From the NCBI GenBank assembly GCA_013138735.1, contig WTCE01000092.1:1-39689 (forward strand): a stretch of DNA of 39,689 bases. The letters run 5' to 3'. The translations under genes were made by a program, and so were the position numbers. Below, in pieces: positions 7,884-15,836 of this stretch. Within the stretch, counting starts at the first letter, position 1. Each line of letters starts with the position of its first letter. This DNA is from Crocinitomix sp. (GTDB lineage Bacteria; Bacteroidota; Bacteroidia; Flavobacteriales_D; Crocinitomicaceae). The notes beneath the pieces were generated by a model. That model was not told where the DNA came from and ran no database searches. It saw only the letters and a program-made list of their open reading frames with translations.

Positions 7884-10610
7884 TTATTTAAGAAGCGAAA
7901 CGTGACCAGATTTTTTATGCTTCTTATCGTCATTAATATCGCCAAATTCTAAGCTCCATATATATACGCCGTCCTCGCATATTTCATTATCGCCATAAGT
8001 CCCGTCCCATCCGTGTGCCGCGTTAAACGACTCAAAAACTATTTCTCCCCAGCGGTTAAAAATCAGTAAATGATAATCGTAAGGATCGAATCCTGAAGTG
8101 AAAATTGGTTTAAAAGTTTCATTAAAATTATCGCCATCAGGTGTAAATATATTTGGAACATAGAATATAATATCTTCTAATACTCTAATGGTTAAATAGG
8201 CCTGATCGGCACAACCGTTAGCTGAAAAAGCCGTTAGTTCAACGATATATTCTCCTTTGTCTGGTGGAAATAAATGTTCAGGATTAAGCGCTGTACTTCC
8301 AGCTGTTCCATCTCCAAAATCCCATTCATAAGTAGTTGCTCCAGTTGAGGTATTATGAAATTGAGCAAGCGGATTTGCACCATCTAACACAGATGGTGTG
8401 CTATAGAAAGAAGCTTCAGGCGTTTCATCTAAACAAATATAATCTGAGTAAGTTTTTTCTGTATAGCAACCAGTTGCTGAGGTCATTCCAAAAGTGACAT
8501 CAAAACATCCCGGTGAATTGAAGACGTATGTTATTGCAGCACATCCGTCAATGACGTTGCCTTCAATTATCCATTTGCATTCTGTTCCTGGTGCCACGGT
8601 TAAATTGGTGAATGTTACTTCTAGTGGTGCACATCCAGCTAAGATATCTCCTTGAAAAACAAGATTTGGTATGGGCTCAACAGTAACGGTAACTTCATCA
8701 GAATTTTCACAACCAAATTCATCTGTTCCATAAACGGTATAAACAGTTGTTACGAGCGGAATAAACGATTCCCCATTTATTACGCCACCATCCCAAACAA
8801 TGGTTGGTGCACCAACTGCTGACAGTGTTATTGCTGTTCCAGCACATACTATAAAATCATCTGGCGCCGTAACATTTGGTAGTTCATTGACAGTAATTTC
8901 AACTTCATCCGAATTTTCGCATCCATTTGCATCAGTACCAGTTACCACATAGGTAGTTGTTCCAATAGGTGGTGTAAAAGCAACGCCATCCAAAACAGGA
9001 TCGGTCCATTCATAACCAATGGCACCACTACCAGACAGAACGGCGTTTATTCCTTCGCAAAGTATCAAATCATCCCCAGCGCTTACGATTGGCAAGTCGT
9101 TTACAATGATTTCAAGTTCATCTGTACTAAAACATCCACTAGCATCTGTCCCAGTAACGGTATAAGTTGTTGTCGCTGCTGGTGAAAACGGAAGCCCGTC
9201 AAGTACTCCACCGTCCCATACATAACTCACACCACCCGAACCAGAAACGGTTACTATATCCTCTAAACACATTATTTGATCAGGACCTGCGTCAATAATT
9301 GGGTCTGTTAAGACAGTAACTATAATATCTGCTTCATCATCTGCACATGGTGCTGCTGACACTTCATATCTAAAAACATAATCCCCTGGCGGTAAACCAT
9401 CACTAACGAATTCACCCGTTACTGGATCAAAAGCACCACTGCCTGTTAATTCAGTCCATGTTCCACCCAAATCTGCCCCGGTCAATAAGGTATTTAAATC
9501 CAGCATTGTTCCTACCGAACTGCATAAATCATCTGCATTATCTGGACCCGCATTTGCGGCATCAGCGAATTCAATCCAGAAAGGGATTGCATCATAACAA
9601 CCACTTACCATATCACCGATCATCACATAAACAGTATCATCTTCAAACAATAAATCACCTGGCCAAACGCCAACCACTTGATCTACACTATCTGGATAAT
9701 CAGTGTAAAACTCTAAAACAGGAAATGCAACGCCATCTGCATCCGTCACAACCAATGTTGTTAAGTCAAATGATTCTTCACAAATTGTTCCTGGATCAAC
9801 AATATCAACTATTGGTGTAGGGTTGACCGTAATATCAAGGACAAATTCGCAGTCTCCATCAAAATCACTCGTTGCGGTATAAGTTGTCACTCCTAATGGT
9901 GGAACAAATGCAACACCATCTGTAACCCCACCATCCCATGTAATGGCACCACCATTAATAGATGTTGCGTCAAGTGTCAACTCATCTCCAAAACATAATT
10001 CCGGATCGTATGCACCCATATCAAGCGAATCGCAAGTAACTTCTTGTATCACAATTACCCCATGCGGATCTGGATTAACAGCACCATCTGCAAATGGTTC
10101 AAAGACAATACCAATAACACCTTCTCCAGGCGGAATCACGTAAGAAGCAAAATCTACCTCTTGGCTAGGTCGTTCATAATTGAAGGGACCAGGATAAATT
10201 CCACCACAAGCAGCTAATGTTCCGACTGCATTTGAAGTAACAATTGTTAAGTTATAAGGTAGAAAGGCTGTGGTTGATCCGTCTGAAATTCTCAAAGCTA
10301 CTTGCCACGATTCGGTATAGGTGTGCAATGAAACTAGCAAAAGATCACTCCCTGGCTCATCATAATAGGTAGCGCCACTGTTCCATGTTCCAGAAAACGA
10401 CCAGCCTAAAGGTACTTCTGCCGCACCATTAACAAAATCGGCATCACCAATTGCGGCGTTAACCAATCCAATTCCTGCACAAGCAGCACCTGCCGAAGGG
10501 TTTGTATAGTCTGTTGCGTAATCTATTCCTACGTATGGACCTACTATTTGTGAATTTGCGCTAAAAGCACCGATAAGAAAGAGCGAGATAATTGTAAATA
10601 TTGCTTTCAT
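7884..10610 (-). CDS. Large secreted adhesin-like protein with Ig/PKD-like repeats and type B T9SS domain
   Basis: 908 residues. The signal peptide ends ANSQ (about 20). The N-terminal about 190 residues form an unrecognised domain (possibly carbohydrate- or surface-binding). Four or more Ig/PKD-like repeats of 75-80 residues follow, sharing WDGGVxDGxxFxP, TTYTVTGTD and GCxxSDEVxITVN. A Cys-rich module (about 690-745) precedes a PKD domain with YEWDFGDG. The final about 90 residues are a CHU_C/gliding-motility domain (NIFTPDGDNFNE, NRWGE, WDGTYGD), closely similar to that of the protease at 674-2785. No catalytic motif was found. It is likely a T9SS-exported adhesin or structural surface protein; ligand unknown. 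It lies 20 bases upstream of the SprB-repeat protease, so the pair looks like an operon delivering adhesion plus proteolysis. Confidence 0.85.
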   Translation of the reverse strand: MKAIFTIISLFLIGAFSANSQIVGPYVGIDYATDYTNPSAGAACAGIGLVNAAIGDADFVNGAAEVPLGWSFSGTWNSGATYYDEPGSDLLLVSLHTYTESWQVALRISDGSTTAFLPYNLTIVTSNAVGTLAACGGIYPGPFNYERPSQEVDFASYVIPPGEGVIGIVFEPFADGAVNPDPHGVIVIQEVTCDSLDMGAYDPELCFGDELTLDATSINGGAITWDGGVTDGVAFVPPLGVTTYTATSDFDGDCEFVLDITVNPTPIVDIVDPGTICEESFDLTTLVVTDADGVAFPVLEFYTDYPDSVDQVVGVWPGDLLFEDDTVYVMIGDMVSGCYDAIPFWIEFADAANAGPDNADDLCSSVGTMLDLNTLLTGADLGGTWTELTGSGAFDPVTGEFVSDGLPPGDYVFRYEVSAAPCADDEADIIVTVLTDPIIDAGPDQIMCLEDIVTVSGSGGVSYVWDGGVLDGLPFSPAATTTYTVTGTDASGCFSTDELEIIVNDLPIVSAGDDLILCEGINAVLSGSGAIGYEWTDPVLDGVAFTPPIGTTTYVVTGTDANGCENSDEVEITVNELPNVTAPDDFIVCAGTAITLSAVGAPTIVWDGGVINGESFIPLVTTVYTVYGTDEFGCENSDEVTVTVEPIPNLVFQGDILAGCAPLEVTFTNLTVAPGTECKWIIEGNVIDGCAAITYVFNSPGCFDVTFGMTSATGCYTEKTYSDYICLDETPEASFYSTPSVLDGANPLAQFHNTSTGATTYEWDFGDGTAGSTALNPEHLFPPDKGEYIVELTAFSANGCADQAYLTIRVLEDIIFYVPNIFTPDGDNFNETFKPIFTSGFDPYDYHLLIFNRWGEIVFESFNAAHGWDGTYGDNEICEDGVYIWSLEFGDINDDKKHKKSGHVSLLK

Positions 10611-10961
10611 TTTTTCTGTTGTAAAAGTCAGTACCTACAGAAACGGAATGTAATATTGTAAAATAACGAAATGCTATTTTCAATATTTGCACTGTATACA
10701 ACATTATAGCTGGTTGGCTAGACGTTGGGGTTTAAGAGGTAGCGGTTTAAATAGATTTTGAGGTCTAATTAACTGCAAAATACGGTTTATTAAATCAATT
10801 GTCAAGAGCAACGCTACGTAGGTGTTTGATTTTGATTAAAATTACCGCTTAATTAGGGTTATTAAAACGATTAAGTCATACAGTTTCAGAAATCCAATAA
10901 ACGGAAAAACTTTATCCCTACAGGCAATATATCAGGTAATTGCAATACTTAAATTAGTTTT
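10611..10961. other. Intergenic region without a recognisable gene
   Basis: A 351-base AT-rich gap between the 908-residue adhesin gene and the ferredoxin gene. No ORF with a plausible family, no clean hairpin terminator and no perfect TAnnTTTG box facing the adhesin gene was seen. It probably holds that gene's promoter and the 3' untranslated region of the ferredoxin gene. Confidence 0.5.
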
Positions 10962-11291
10962 TCAATTCCCTTCGGGCGCTAATCTTAATGTAATTCCATC
11001 AATTTCATCTGAAATATGGATTTGGCAGCCTAAACGACTGTTATCCTCCACAAAAAATGCTTCATCTAACATGTCCAATTCTCCATCCGACTGTTCTGGC
11101 AATTCGGTTTCAGATTCTAAATAGCATTGACAGGTGGCGCACATTGCCATTCCGCCGCATCTGCCCTCAACGGGAAGATCGTAGGCCCGGCAAACTTCCA
11201 TTACATTCATATTCATATCTGTAGGTGCCTCTAAGTCGTGGGTTACGCCTTCGCGGTCAATAATATGGACGGTAATCATGTTGTCTGCCAT
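10962..11291 (-). CDS. 2Fe-2S ferredoxin (adrenodoxin/ISC type)
   Basis: 109 residues, cytoplasmic. The four cluster ligands are visible: Cys45, Cys51 and Cys54 in RCGGMAMCATC, and Cys89 in SRLGCQI, giving the C-x5-C-x2-C...C spacing of the adrenodoxin/ISC Fdx group. The typical GRCGG and LGCQI contexts are kept. There are two extra cysteines (34 and 56). The protein should carry single electrons, probably for Fe-S cluster assembly or a monooxygenase. A type 2 ferredoxin-NADP reductase is encoded 1.8 kb away on the same strand and is a natural electron donor (inference). A perfect -7 box lies 23 bases upstream. Confidence 0.92.
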   Translation of the reverse strand: MADNMITVHIIDREGVTHDLEAPTDMNMNVMEVCRAYDLPVEGRCGGMAMCATCQCYLESETELPEQSDGELDMLDEAFFVEDNSRLGCQIHISDEIDGITLRLAPEGN

Positions 11292-11314
11292 GGTGTTATT
11301 GCATTAATTTTTGG

Positions 11315-11322
11315 CAAAGATA
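11315..11322 (-). promoter_or_regulatory. Candidate -7 box TATCTTTG for the ferredoxin gene
   Basis: A perfect TAnnTTTG match on the minus strand, 23 bases before the ferredoxin ATG. No convincing TTG lies at the -33 distance. The same octamer precedes mrp. Confidence 0.42.
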
Positions 11323-11413
11323 AGGTTTCTTTGAAGAATATAAACTAATGTTCTTAATCGATTCGTCTATTTACTACCAGACATTATTTAAAAAATAACG
11401 TAACTTTATTGCT

Positions 11414-13009
11414 GTGCGTTTTACCCTAATCATCTTATTATTTCTTTCTGCTTTTTGTCATGCACAAGACAGTTTGACTATCTATTTTGATGTTGATAAA
11501 TCAAAAATAAAGGATCACTTCAAGGCCAAGTTAAATGATTTGTTAATTGACTATGATTATTTAGCTGTTGACTCAATACAATTTATAGGTTTTGCAGACA
11601 CAACGGGGAATGTGAAAAGCAACCTGCGACTTTCAGCAAGGCGGGCAAAAGCGGTTGAAAAATATTGCGTTAAATTATTTTCAGAACCAATAATTACATC
11701 CACCTATGCACGTGGAGAAGGAAAGAAAGAATTTGCTGCAGAAAACCGAAAAGTTGAACTAATTATTCATCAGAAACCTGAGCAGAAATCAACTGCGCAA
11801 GTAATTGAAGACGTAGATCCAAGGTGTTTTACAATTGAGGAAAATGTATTATCACATTGCACATATCGGACGATTACTAAAAGGAAAAAGGAGTATATCT
11901 ATCTTGAATCGGAACATAATGAGAAATGGGATTTTGACTATAAAAACCTTTATTATGTAGTTGCGCAGAAGGATGGCAAGGCAACCATCCGTCGTGTGAA
12001 ATGGAAATTGAAGCGCACTGGAAGGTTGTGGTGGGAGAAAAAACGTTATACCACAACTGTACCGAAACGCTATTTTGAATTATATAAATTATTTAGCATT
12101 AAATCAGCCCCATGCGACGGTTGTTCTGAAGAATTATTGAGTAAAGACAGTATTCTTATTACACGCAGAGCAAATTATCTCGATTTATTTTTAATGAATA
12201 ATATTCAAATGAAATATGGGTTTTTTAACAAGAAACAACTAAAAATCCGTGCGCCAAGAGAGTATGTTGATCTAGATGAAACTTATCGCTATAACTTTCC
12301 TGGCCCTGCTCATGTAAGTGGTATTGTTGAATGGGAAACAAAAAAAGGAAGACGAAAACGTGATTATTATTATCTTAATTTGCCAATAGAAGGGTATATT
12401 TTTCCCAATTTCACTAAATCCAGAATGGTCAGTCGTTGCATTAGTAAAGGAAACGGATTTGGTAACGGAGACGGAGGCGGACCTTGGGGCTGTGGGGGAA
12501 TTCGTCATTCCATTCCGCATTTTGAGGTAAATCTTGAGGCTGGTGCATTTTTTCAGAATGATTCATTGACTGGGCTCCTTGCCGTTGGAGTTTCGAGCAC
12601 GACTAAAAACACATACGCAGCCATTTTAGGAGGAATCAATACCTATAAGCGGTTTTATGGTAGTGCCCGTTTCCAATTTTTCTTTTTCGATTTTCCATTT
12701 CAAGCATTAAGTATTAGAAACCGTTGGATAAAGCCAAGTTTAAACGAACCCACCTACAAATTCGGTAGGCTTTATGCTGGTTTTGAGATGAAAACGAGTT
12801 ATCGCGAAGAAAACGCACAGTTTTTTGAACAGAACGTACACTTAGGAGTCGCTCGCGTAAATACCAATGAGTATTGGGGGATGCGTCGCATATATTTGCA
12901 AGGAGGATTTGCGAATGATTTTCTAAACCGAACCAATGACAAGGGATATCCTTTTGTGCAAATTGGGGCAACCTTTCAATTTTATGCTTTTTGGTTTCGA
13001 AGACGCTGA
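11414..13009 (+). CDS. OmpA-domain outer membrane protein with C-terminal barrel-like region, 531 aa
   Basis: The start is GTG at 11414 (protein start MRFTLIILLFLSAFCHAQ, a good signal peptide); no ATG fits better. Right after the signal peptide comes an OmpA-like peptidoglycan-binding domain (about 22-120): IYFDVDKSKI, GFADTTG, NLRLSARRAKAVEKY, ARGEGK and NRKVEL correspond to the family core. This position is unusual, as most OmpA domains are C-terminal. Residues about 130-350 are basic, rich in aromatic residues and unrecognised; a Gly-rich stretch (GNGFGNGDGGGPWGCGG) follows. The last about 150 residues show beta-strand patterning (FQFFFFDFPF, IGATFQFYAFWF) like an outer-membrane barrel. 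TAACTTTA, a near -7 box, ends six bases before the GTG. It is the only plus-strand gene in a long minus-strand stretch. Confidence 0.75.
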   Translation: MRFTLIILLFLSAFCHAQDSLTIYFDVDKSKIKDHFKAKLNDLLIDYDYLAVDSIQFIGFADTTGNVKSNLRLSARRAKAVEKYCVKLFSEPIITSTYARGEGKKEFAAENRKVELIIHQKPEQKSTAQVIEDVDPRCFTIEENVLSHCTYRTITKRKKEYIYLESEHNEKWDFDYKNLYYVVAQKDGKATIRRVKWKLKRTGRLWWEKKRYTTTVPKRYFELYKLFSIKSAPCDGCSEELLSKDSILITRRANYLDLFLMNNIQMKYGFFNKKQLKIRAPREYVDLDETYRYNFPGPAHVSGIVEWETKKGRRKRDYYYLNLPIEGYIFPNFTKSRMVSRCISKGNGFGNGDGGGPWGCGGIRHSIPHFEVNLEAGAFFQNDSLTGLLAVGVSSTTKNTYAAILGGINTYKRFYGSARFQFFFFDFPFQALSIRNRWIKPSLNEPTYKFGRLYAGFEMKTSYREENAQFFEQNVHLGVARVNTNEYWGMRRIYLQGGFANDFLNRTNDKGYPFVQIGATFQFYAFWFRRR

Positions 13010-13021
13010 CCTTAAAAGAAA

Positions 13022-13050
13022 AAAGCCTAGACGATAAATGTCTAGGCTTT
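13022..13050. terminator. Bidirectional intrinsic terminator
   Basis: A perfect 11-bp stem (AAAGCCTAGAC/GTCTAGGCTTT) with a 7-base loop lies between two convergent genes, just after the OmpA-domain gene stop and before the reductase stop. The minus-strand transcript has the better U-run (TTTTTTCTTTT); the plus side has a weaker one. Confidence 0.85.
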
Positions 13051-13076
13051 CAATTTTGTCTTAATTTGAATTCACT

Positions 13077-14087
13077 CTAGAATCCATTCACACCGTTCAC
13101 GGTAGTATATTTTAATACATTCTTTTTATCTGGATGAATTCTTGCAAAGGCAGATTGCACAGCAATTGTTCCTTCATGGAAACCACAAAGTATCAATTTC
13201 AATTTTCCTTCGTATTGATTTACATCACCAATTGCATAGATTCCTGGGCGGTTGGTTGAATAATCACGTGTATCCACAATAATCGCGTTCTTTTCAATCT
13301 CCAATCCCCATTCTCCAATTGGACCCAAACTTGGTTTTAAACCAAATAATGGTACAAAATGATCGGCTTCTTTTATGATTTCGCCTTGCGTTTTATGCTT
13401 GATCGTCACTGATTCAACATTACCGTTACCTTGAATTCCAATAACTTCTGCTTCAGTAATCAAATTGATTTTCCCTTCTCCTGCCAAGTCCATTACTTGT
13501 TGCACAGAGTCTAAATGGCCGCGGAAAGAATTTCTACGGTGCACTAATGATAATTCTGATGCAATTTTATTTTTGACTAAATAGATAGACCAATCTAAAG
13601 CAGAATCTCCACCACCCGCAACCACAACTTTTTTGTCTTGGTAAAAGGCAGGATCTTTAATGATATATTCAACACCATTGTCCTCAAATTGCTCCAAATT
13701 ATTTACAGGCGGTTTACGTGGTTCAAATACACCTAATCCACCAGCAATCATAACAACTGGCGCTATGTGTTGCGTTCCTTTATTCGTGGTAACAATAAAT
13801 TGATTGTCCTCCGTTTCATCAATGGTCACGGCAGACTCACCTAAAGTAAACTCAGGCTTAAAAGGGGCGATTTGCTCCATCAACTTGTCAACTAATTCAC
13901 CAGCATCCACCGTAGGATATCCCGGGATATCATAAATCGGTTTTTTTGGATAAATCTCTGTGAGTTGTCCTCCTGGCTGCGGTAAAGAATCAATTAAATG
14001 ACATCTCAGTTTTAATAACCCGGCTTCGAAAACGGTGAACAATCCAACAGGACCTGCACCTATAATAATAATATCTGTTTCTAACAT
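13077..14087 (-). CDS. Ferredoxin-NADP reductase, type 2 (thioredoxin-reductase-like)
   Basis: 336 residues, the normal length for the YumC/type 2 FNR family. The FAD site is IIIIGAGPVG (Gly10, Gly12, Gly15). The NADPH site is VVVAGGGDSALDW (Gly158-Ala163). A second FAD motif is GIYAIGDVNQYEGKLKL. The CxxC redox pair of thioredoxin reductases, normally just before the GDSA motif, is absent, which separates it from TrxB. It transfers electrons between NADPH and ferredoxin in the cytoplasm. The neighbours (2Fe-2S ferredoxin, Nfu, Mrp) suggest service to Fe-S metabolism; that link is inference. It has its own well-formed promoter. Confidence 0.9.
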   Translation of the reverse strand: MLETDIIIIGAGPVGLFTVFEAGLLKLRCHLIDSLPQPGGQLTEIYPKKPIYDIPGYPTVDAGELVDKLMEQIAPFKPEFTLGESAVTIDETEDNQFIVTTNKGTQHIAPVVMIAGGLGVFEPRKPPVNNLEQFEDNGVEYIIKDPAFYQDKKVVVAGGGDSALDWSIYLVKNKIASELSLVHRRNSFRGHLDSVQQVMDLAGEGKINLITEAEVIGIQGNGNVESVTIKHKTQGEIIKEADHFVPLFGLKPSLGPIGEWGLEIEKNAIIVDTRDYSTNRPGIYAIGDVNQYEGKLKLILCGFHEGTIAVQSAFARIHPDKKNVLKYTTVNGVNGF

Positions 14088-14147
14088 TTCAGCTTTATAA
14101 TTCTACTGAGATTCTTTTGAAAGAGAGCTCGATTTGTTTTTTGGTTG

Positions 14148-14175
14148 CAAAAATAACCAATTTATACTATTTCAA
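14148..14175 (-). promoter_or_regulatory. Bacteroidota-type promoter of the ferredoxin reductase gene
   Basis: On the minus strand TTG (14175-14173) is followed after 17 bases by TATTTTTG (14155-14148), matching the TTG-N17-23-TAnnTTTG consensus in both boxes. The start codon lies 60 bases downstream. This is the best-formed promoter I found. Confidence 0.5.
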
Positions 14176-14213
14176 TTCTGTAATTTGTTTTGAATTTGGG
14201 TGAGAAAAGTCAG

Positions 14214-14441
14214 TTAAACTGCTTCAACGTGTGTGATTTCTGGAATAACATTTTTAATTGACTCTTCAATACCAGCCTTAAGTGTCATAGCGCTCATTGA
14301 ACAAGTTTCGCATGCACCAAGCAAACGCACCTTTACGACTTTGTCTGCCGTCATTTCAACAAATTCAACGTCTCCGCCATCTCTTTGTAAAAACGGACGA
14401 ATAGACTGTAATGCAATTTCAATCTTTTCTATGTCATCCAT
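14214..14441 (-). CDS. NifU-like C-terminal domain (Nfu) iron-sulphur protein
   Basis: 75 residues starting MDDIEKIEIA. This start is preferred to an in-frame upstream one, because the longer reading would run into mrp and add residues alien to the family. The fold is the single Nfu domain: IRPFLQRDGGDVEFV near the N-terminus and the CxxC motif LGACETCSMS with Cys44 and Cys47, which hold a transient 4Fe-4S cluster between subunits. Role: Fe-S cluster carrier to apoproteins in the cytoplasm. It begins one base after the mrp stop codon, so the two are almost certainly translated from one transcript, linking two Fe-S carriers. Confidence 0.93.
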   Translation of the reverse strand: MDDIEKIEIALQSIRPFLQRDGGDVEFVEMTADKVVKVRLLGACETCSMSAMTLKAGIEESIKNVIPEITHVEAV

Positions 14442-14442
14442 A

Positions 14443-15501
14443 TTATTCTTTTTCAACGCTTTGCACAAATTTACGAACAAATTCATCAAAAATGCGTGAT
14501 GACTCTGTATTATCTTGAAGAATTGCTGGGCGACCAACATCCCCAGCCTCTCGTACACTTTGAATTAATGGTATTTGTGCCATTAAAGGAACGTTCATTG
14601 ACTCAGCCAAATTCTTTGCTCCGTCTTTACCAAAAATATAGTATTTATTGTCAGGTAATTCAGCTGGTGTGAACCAAGCCATATTCTCTACAATTCCTAA
14701 AACAGGCACTTTTAATGAATCCATACGGAACATATTGATTCCTTTACGCGCATCTGCCAACGCCACCTCTTGCGGTGTACTGACTACAATCACGCCAGTT
14801 AATGGCACATTTTGAACTAACGTTAAATGCACATCTCCTGTTCCCGGCGGTAAATCCACAATCATAAAGTCTAAATCTCCCCAATCGGCATCTTTGAACA
14901 TTTGATTGAGTGCTTTGGTTGCCATAGGCCCTCTCCAAACTACAGCCTGGTCAGGATCAGAAAAGAATCCGATTGACAATAATTTAACGCCGTAAGATTC
15001 TACAGGTTGAATTAATGTTTTTCCATCTTTTTCAATCCCTTGCGGTCTTGATCCTACTACGTCAAACATAGTTGGAACAGATGGTCCATAAATATCTGCA
15101 TCAACTAAACCAACTTTATATCCCAATTTGGCCAAACCTGCTGCTAAATTAGATGTAATTGTAGATTTGCCTACCCCACCTTTACCACTGGCTACGGCAA
15201 TTACATGTTTTACATTAGAAAGCATAGCTCTTACTTCGGGCTCCTTTTCTTTTGGTAATGGAACCAATGAAACATTTGCGTCAACGTCTTTTCCAAAAGC
15301 ACGTTCTAATTGAAATTCAAGCGCATCAGTCATGCGCTTTTTAGCGTGCATGGCTGGGTTAAAAACTTTTACTTCAAAACTGATTTGACTTCCCTCAACT
15401 TTAATATCTGACACTAAATCAAGTGTGATAATATCTTTTTTCAAATCAGGCTCAATTACCTTTTTTAGTACTTCTTTAATGTTGTCAACTGTAATATCCA
15501 T
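14443..15501 (-). CDS. mrp: Mrp/ApbC-family ATP-binding Fe-S carrier
   Basis: 352 residues from MDITVDNIKE. A longer in-frame reading to 15675 crosses repetitive intergenic DNA and is rejected. Residues 1-80 are a MIP18/DUF59-type domain. From about 97 begins the P-loop NTPase with deviant Walker A SGKGGVGKST (Gly106-Thr114), then DADIYGPSVPTMF and the DLPPGTGD motif. This family loads or carries 4Fe-4S clusters in an ATP-dependent way. Oddity: the CxxC pair that usually follows the ENM motif is missing; this protein reads ENMAWFTPAELPDNKYYIFG there, with no cysteine. I believe this variant is widespread in Bacteroidota, from memory. It is directly upstream of nfu, with a perfect -7 box 15 bases before the ATG. 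Confidence 0.93.
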   Translation of the reverse strand: MDITVDNIKEVLKKVIEPDLKKDIITLDLVSDIKVEGSQISFEVKVFNPAMHAKKRMTDALEFQLERAFGKDVDANVSLVPLPKEKEPEVRAMLSNVKHVIAVASGKGGVGKSTITSNLAAGLAKLGYKVGLVDADIYGPSVPTMFDVVGSRPQGIEKDGKTLIQPVESYGVKLLSIGFFSDPDQAVVWRGPMATKALNQMFKDADWGDLDFMIVDLPPGTGDVHLTLVQNVPLTGVIVVSTPQEVALADARKGINMFRMDSLKVPVLGIVENMAWFTPAELPDNKYYIFGKDGAKNLAESMNVPLMAQIPLIQSVREAGDVGRPAILQDNTESSRIFDEFVRKFVQSVEKE

Positions 15502-15516
15502 TTCAAAATGTTTGTG

Positions 15517-15524
15517 CAAAGATA
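15517..15524 (-). promoter_or_regulatory. Candidate -7 box TATCTTTG for mrp-nfu
   Basis: A perfect TAnnTTTG match on the minus strand, 15 bases before the mrp ATG, implying a very short leader. It supports the chosen start, because the longer reading would begin upstream of this box. No TTG at -33 is seen. Confidence 0.42.
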
Positions 15525-15539
15525 AGGTATATAAATGTG

Positions 15540-15775
15540 TTAAGTGTAATGTGTTAATGGTCAATTTCAATGTGCAATTTTTCAATGTGCAATTTTCAAT
15601 TTTCAATGCAATTTGATGGGGGTTTTTCAATGCGCCGCGCTGAGCTCGTCGAAGTATGCTATGTACAATGATCAATTTTCAATACGATTTGACGCGGGTG
15701 TTTAATGGTTGAATTCTCAATGAACAATGGGCAATGTACAATTATCAATGCGAGTTGACGCAGAGTACAATGCAA
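15540..15775. repeat. Degenerate tandem repeats in the mrp upstream gap
   Basis: The 335-base gap 15502-15836 has no gene. It is made of short CAATGTGCAATTTTCAAT-like motifs, and of three diverged copies of a longer unit that starts CAATgCaAtTTGAtG or CAATaCgAtTTGAcG at 15604, 15680 and 15746 (period about 66-76 bases). A stretch at 15632-15660 (GCGCCGCGCTGAGCTCGTCG) is markedly GC-richer than its surroundings. No coding or RNA function is recognised. Confidence 0.6.
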
Positions 15776-15836
15776 AACCTAAAAGCGCAGCGATCTAAGT
15801 ACTGTAGCGAAGCGACCCAAGAACATGTAGTGAACT

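Noticed and set aside
13077-14087. Thioredoxin reductase
   Set aside because: Overall similarity is there, but the CxxC redox motif before GGGDSA is absent and the C-terminus fits type 2 ferredoxin-NADP reductase.
14442-14558. Longer Nfu reading of 114 residues
   Set aside because: The extra N-terminal 39 residues come from translating the end of mrp in another frame; the Nfu domain begins naturally at 14441, one base after the mrp stop.
15502-15675. Longer Mrp reading of 410 residues
   Set aside because: The added segment translates repetitive CAATTTT-type intergenic DNA and lies upstream of a perfect -7 box; family members begin near MDITVDNIKE.
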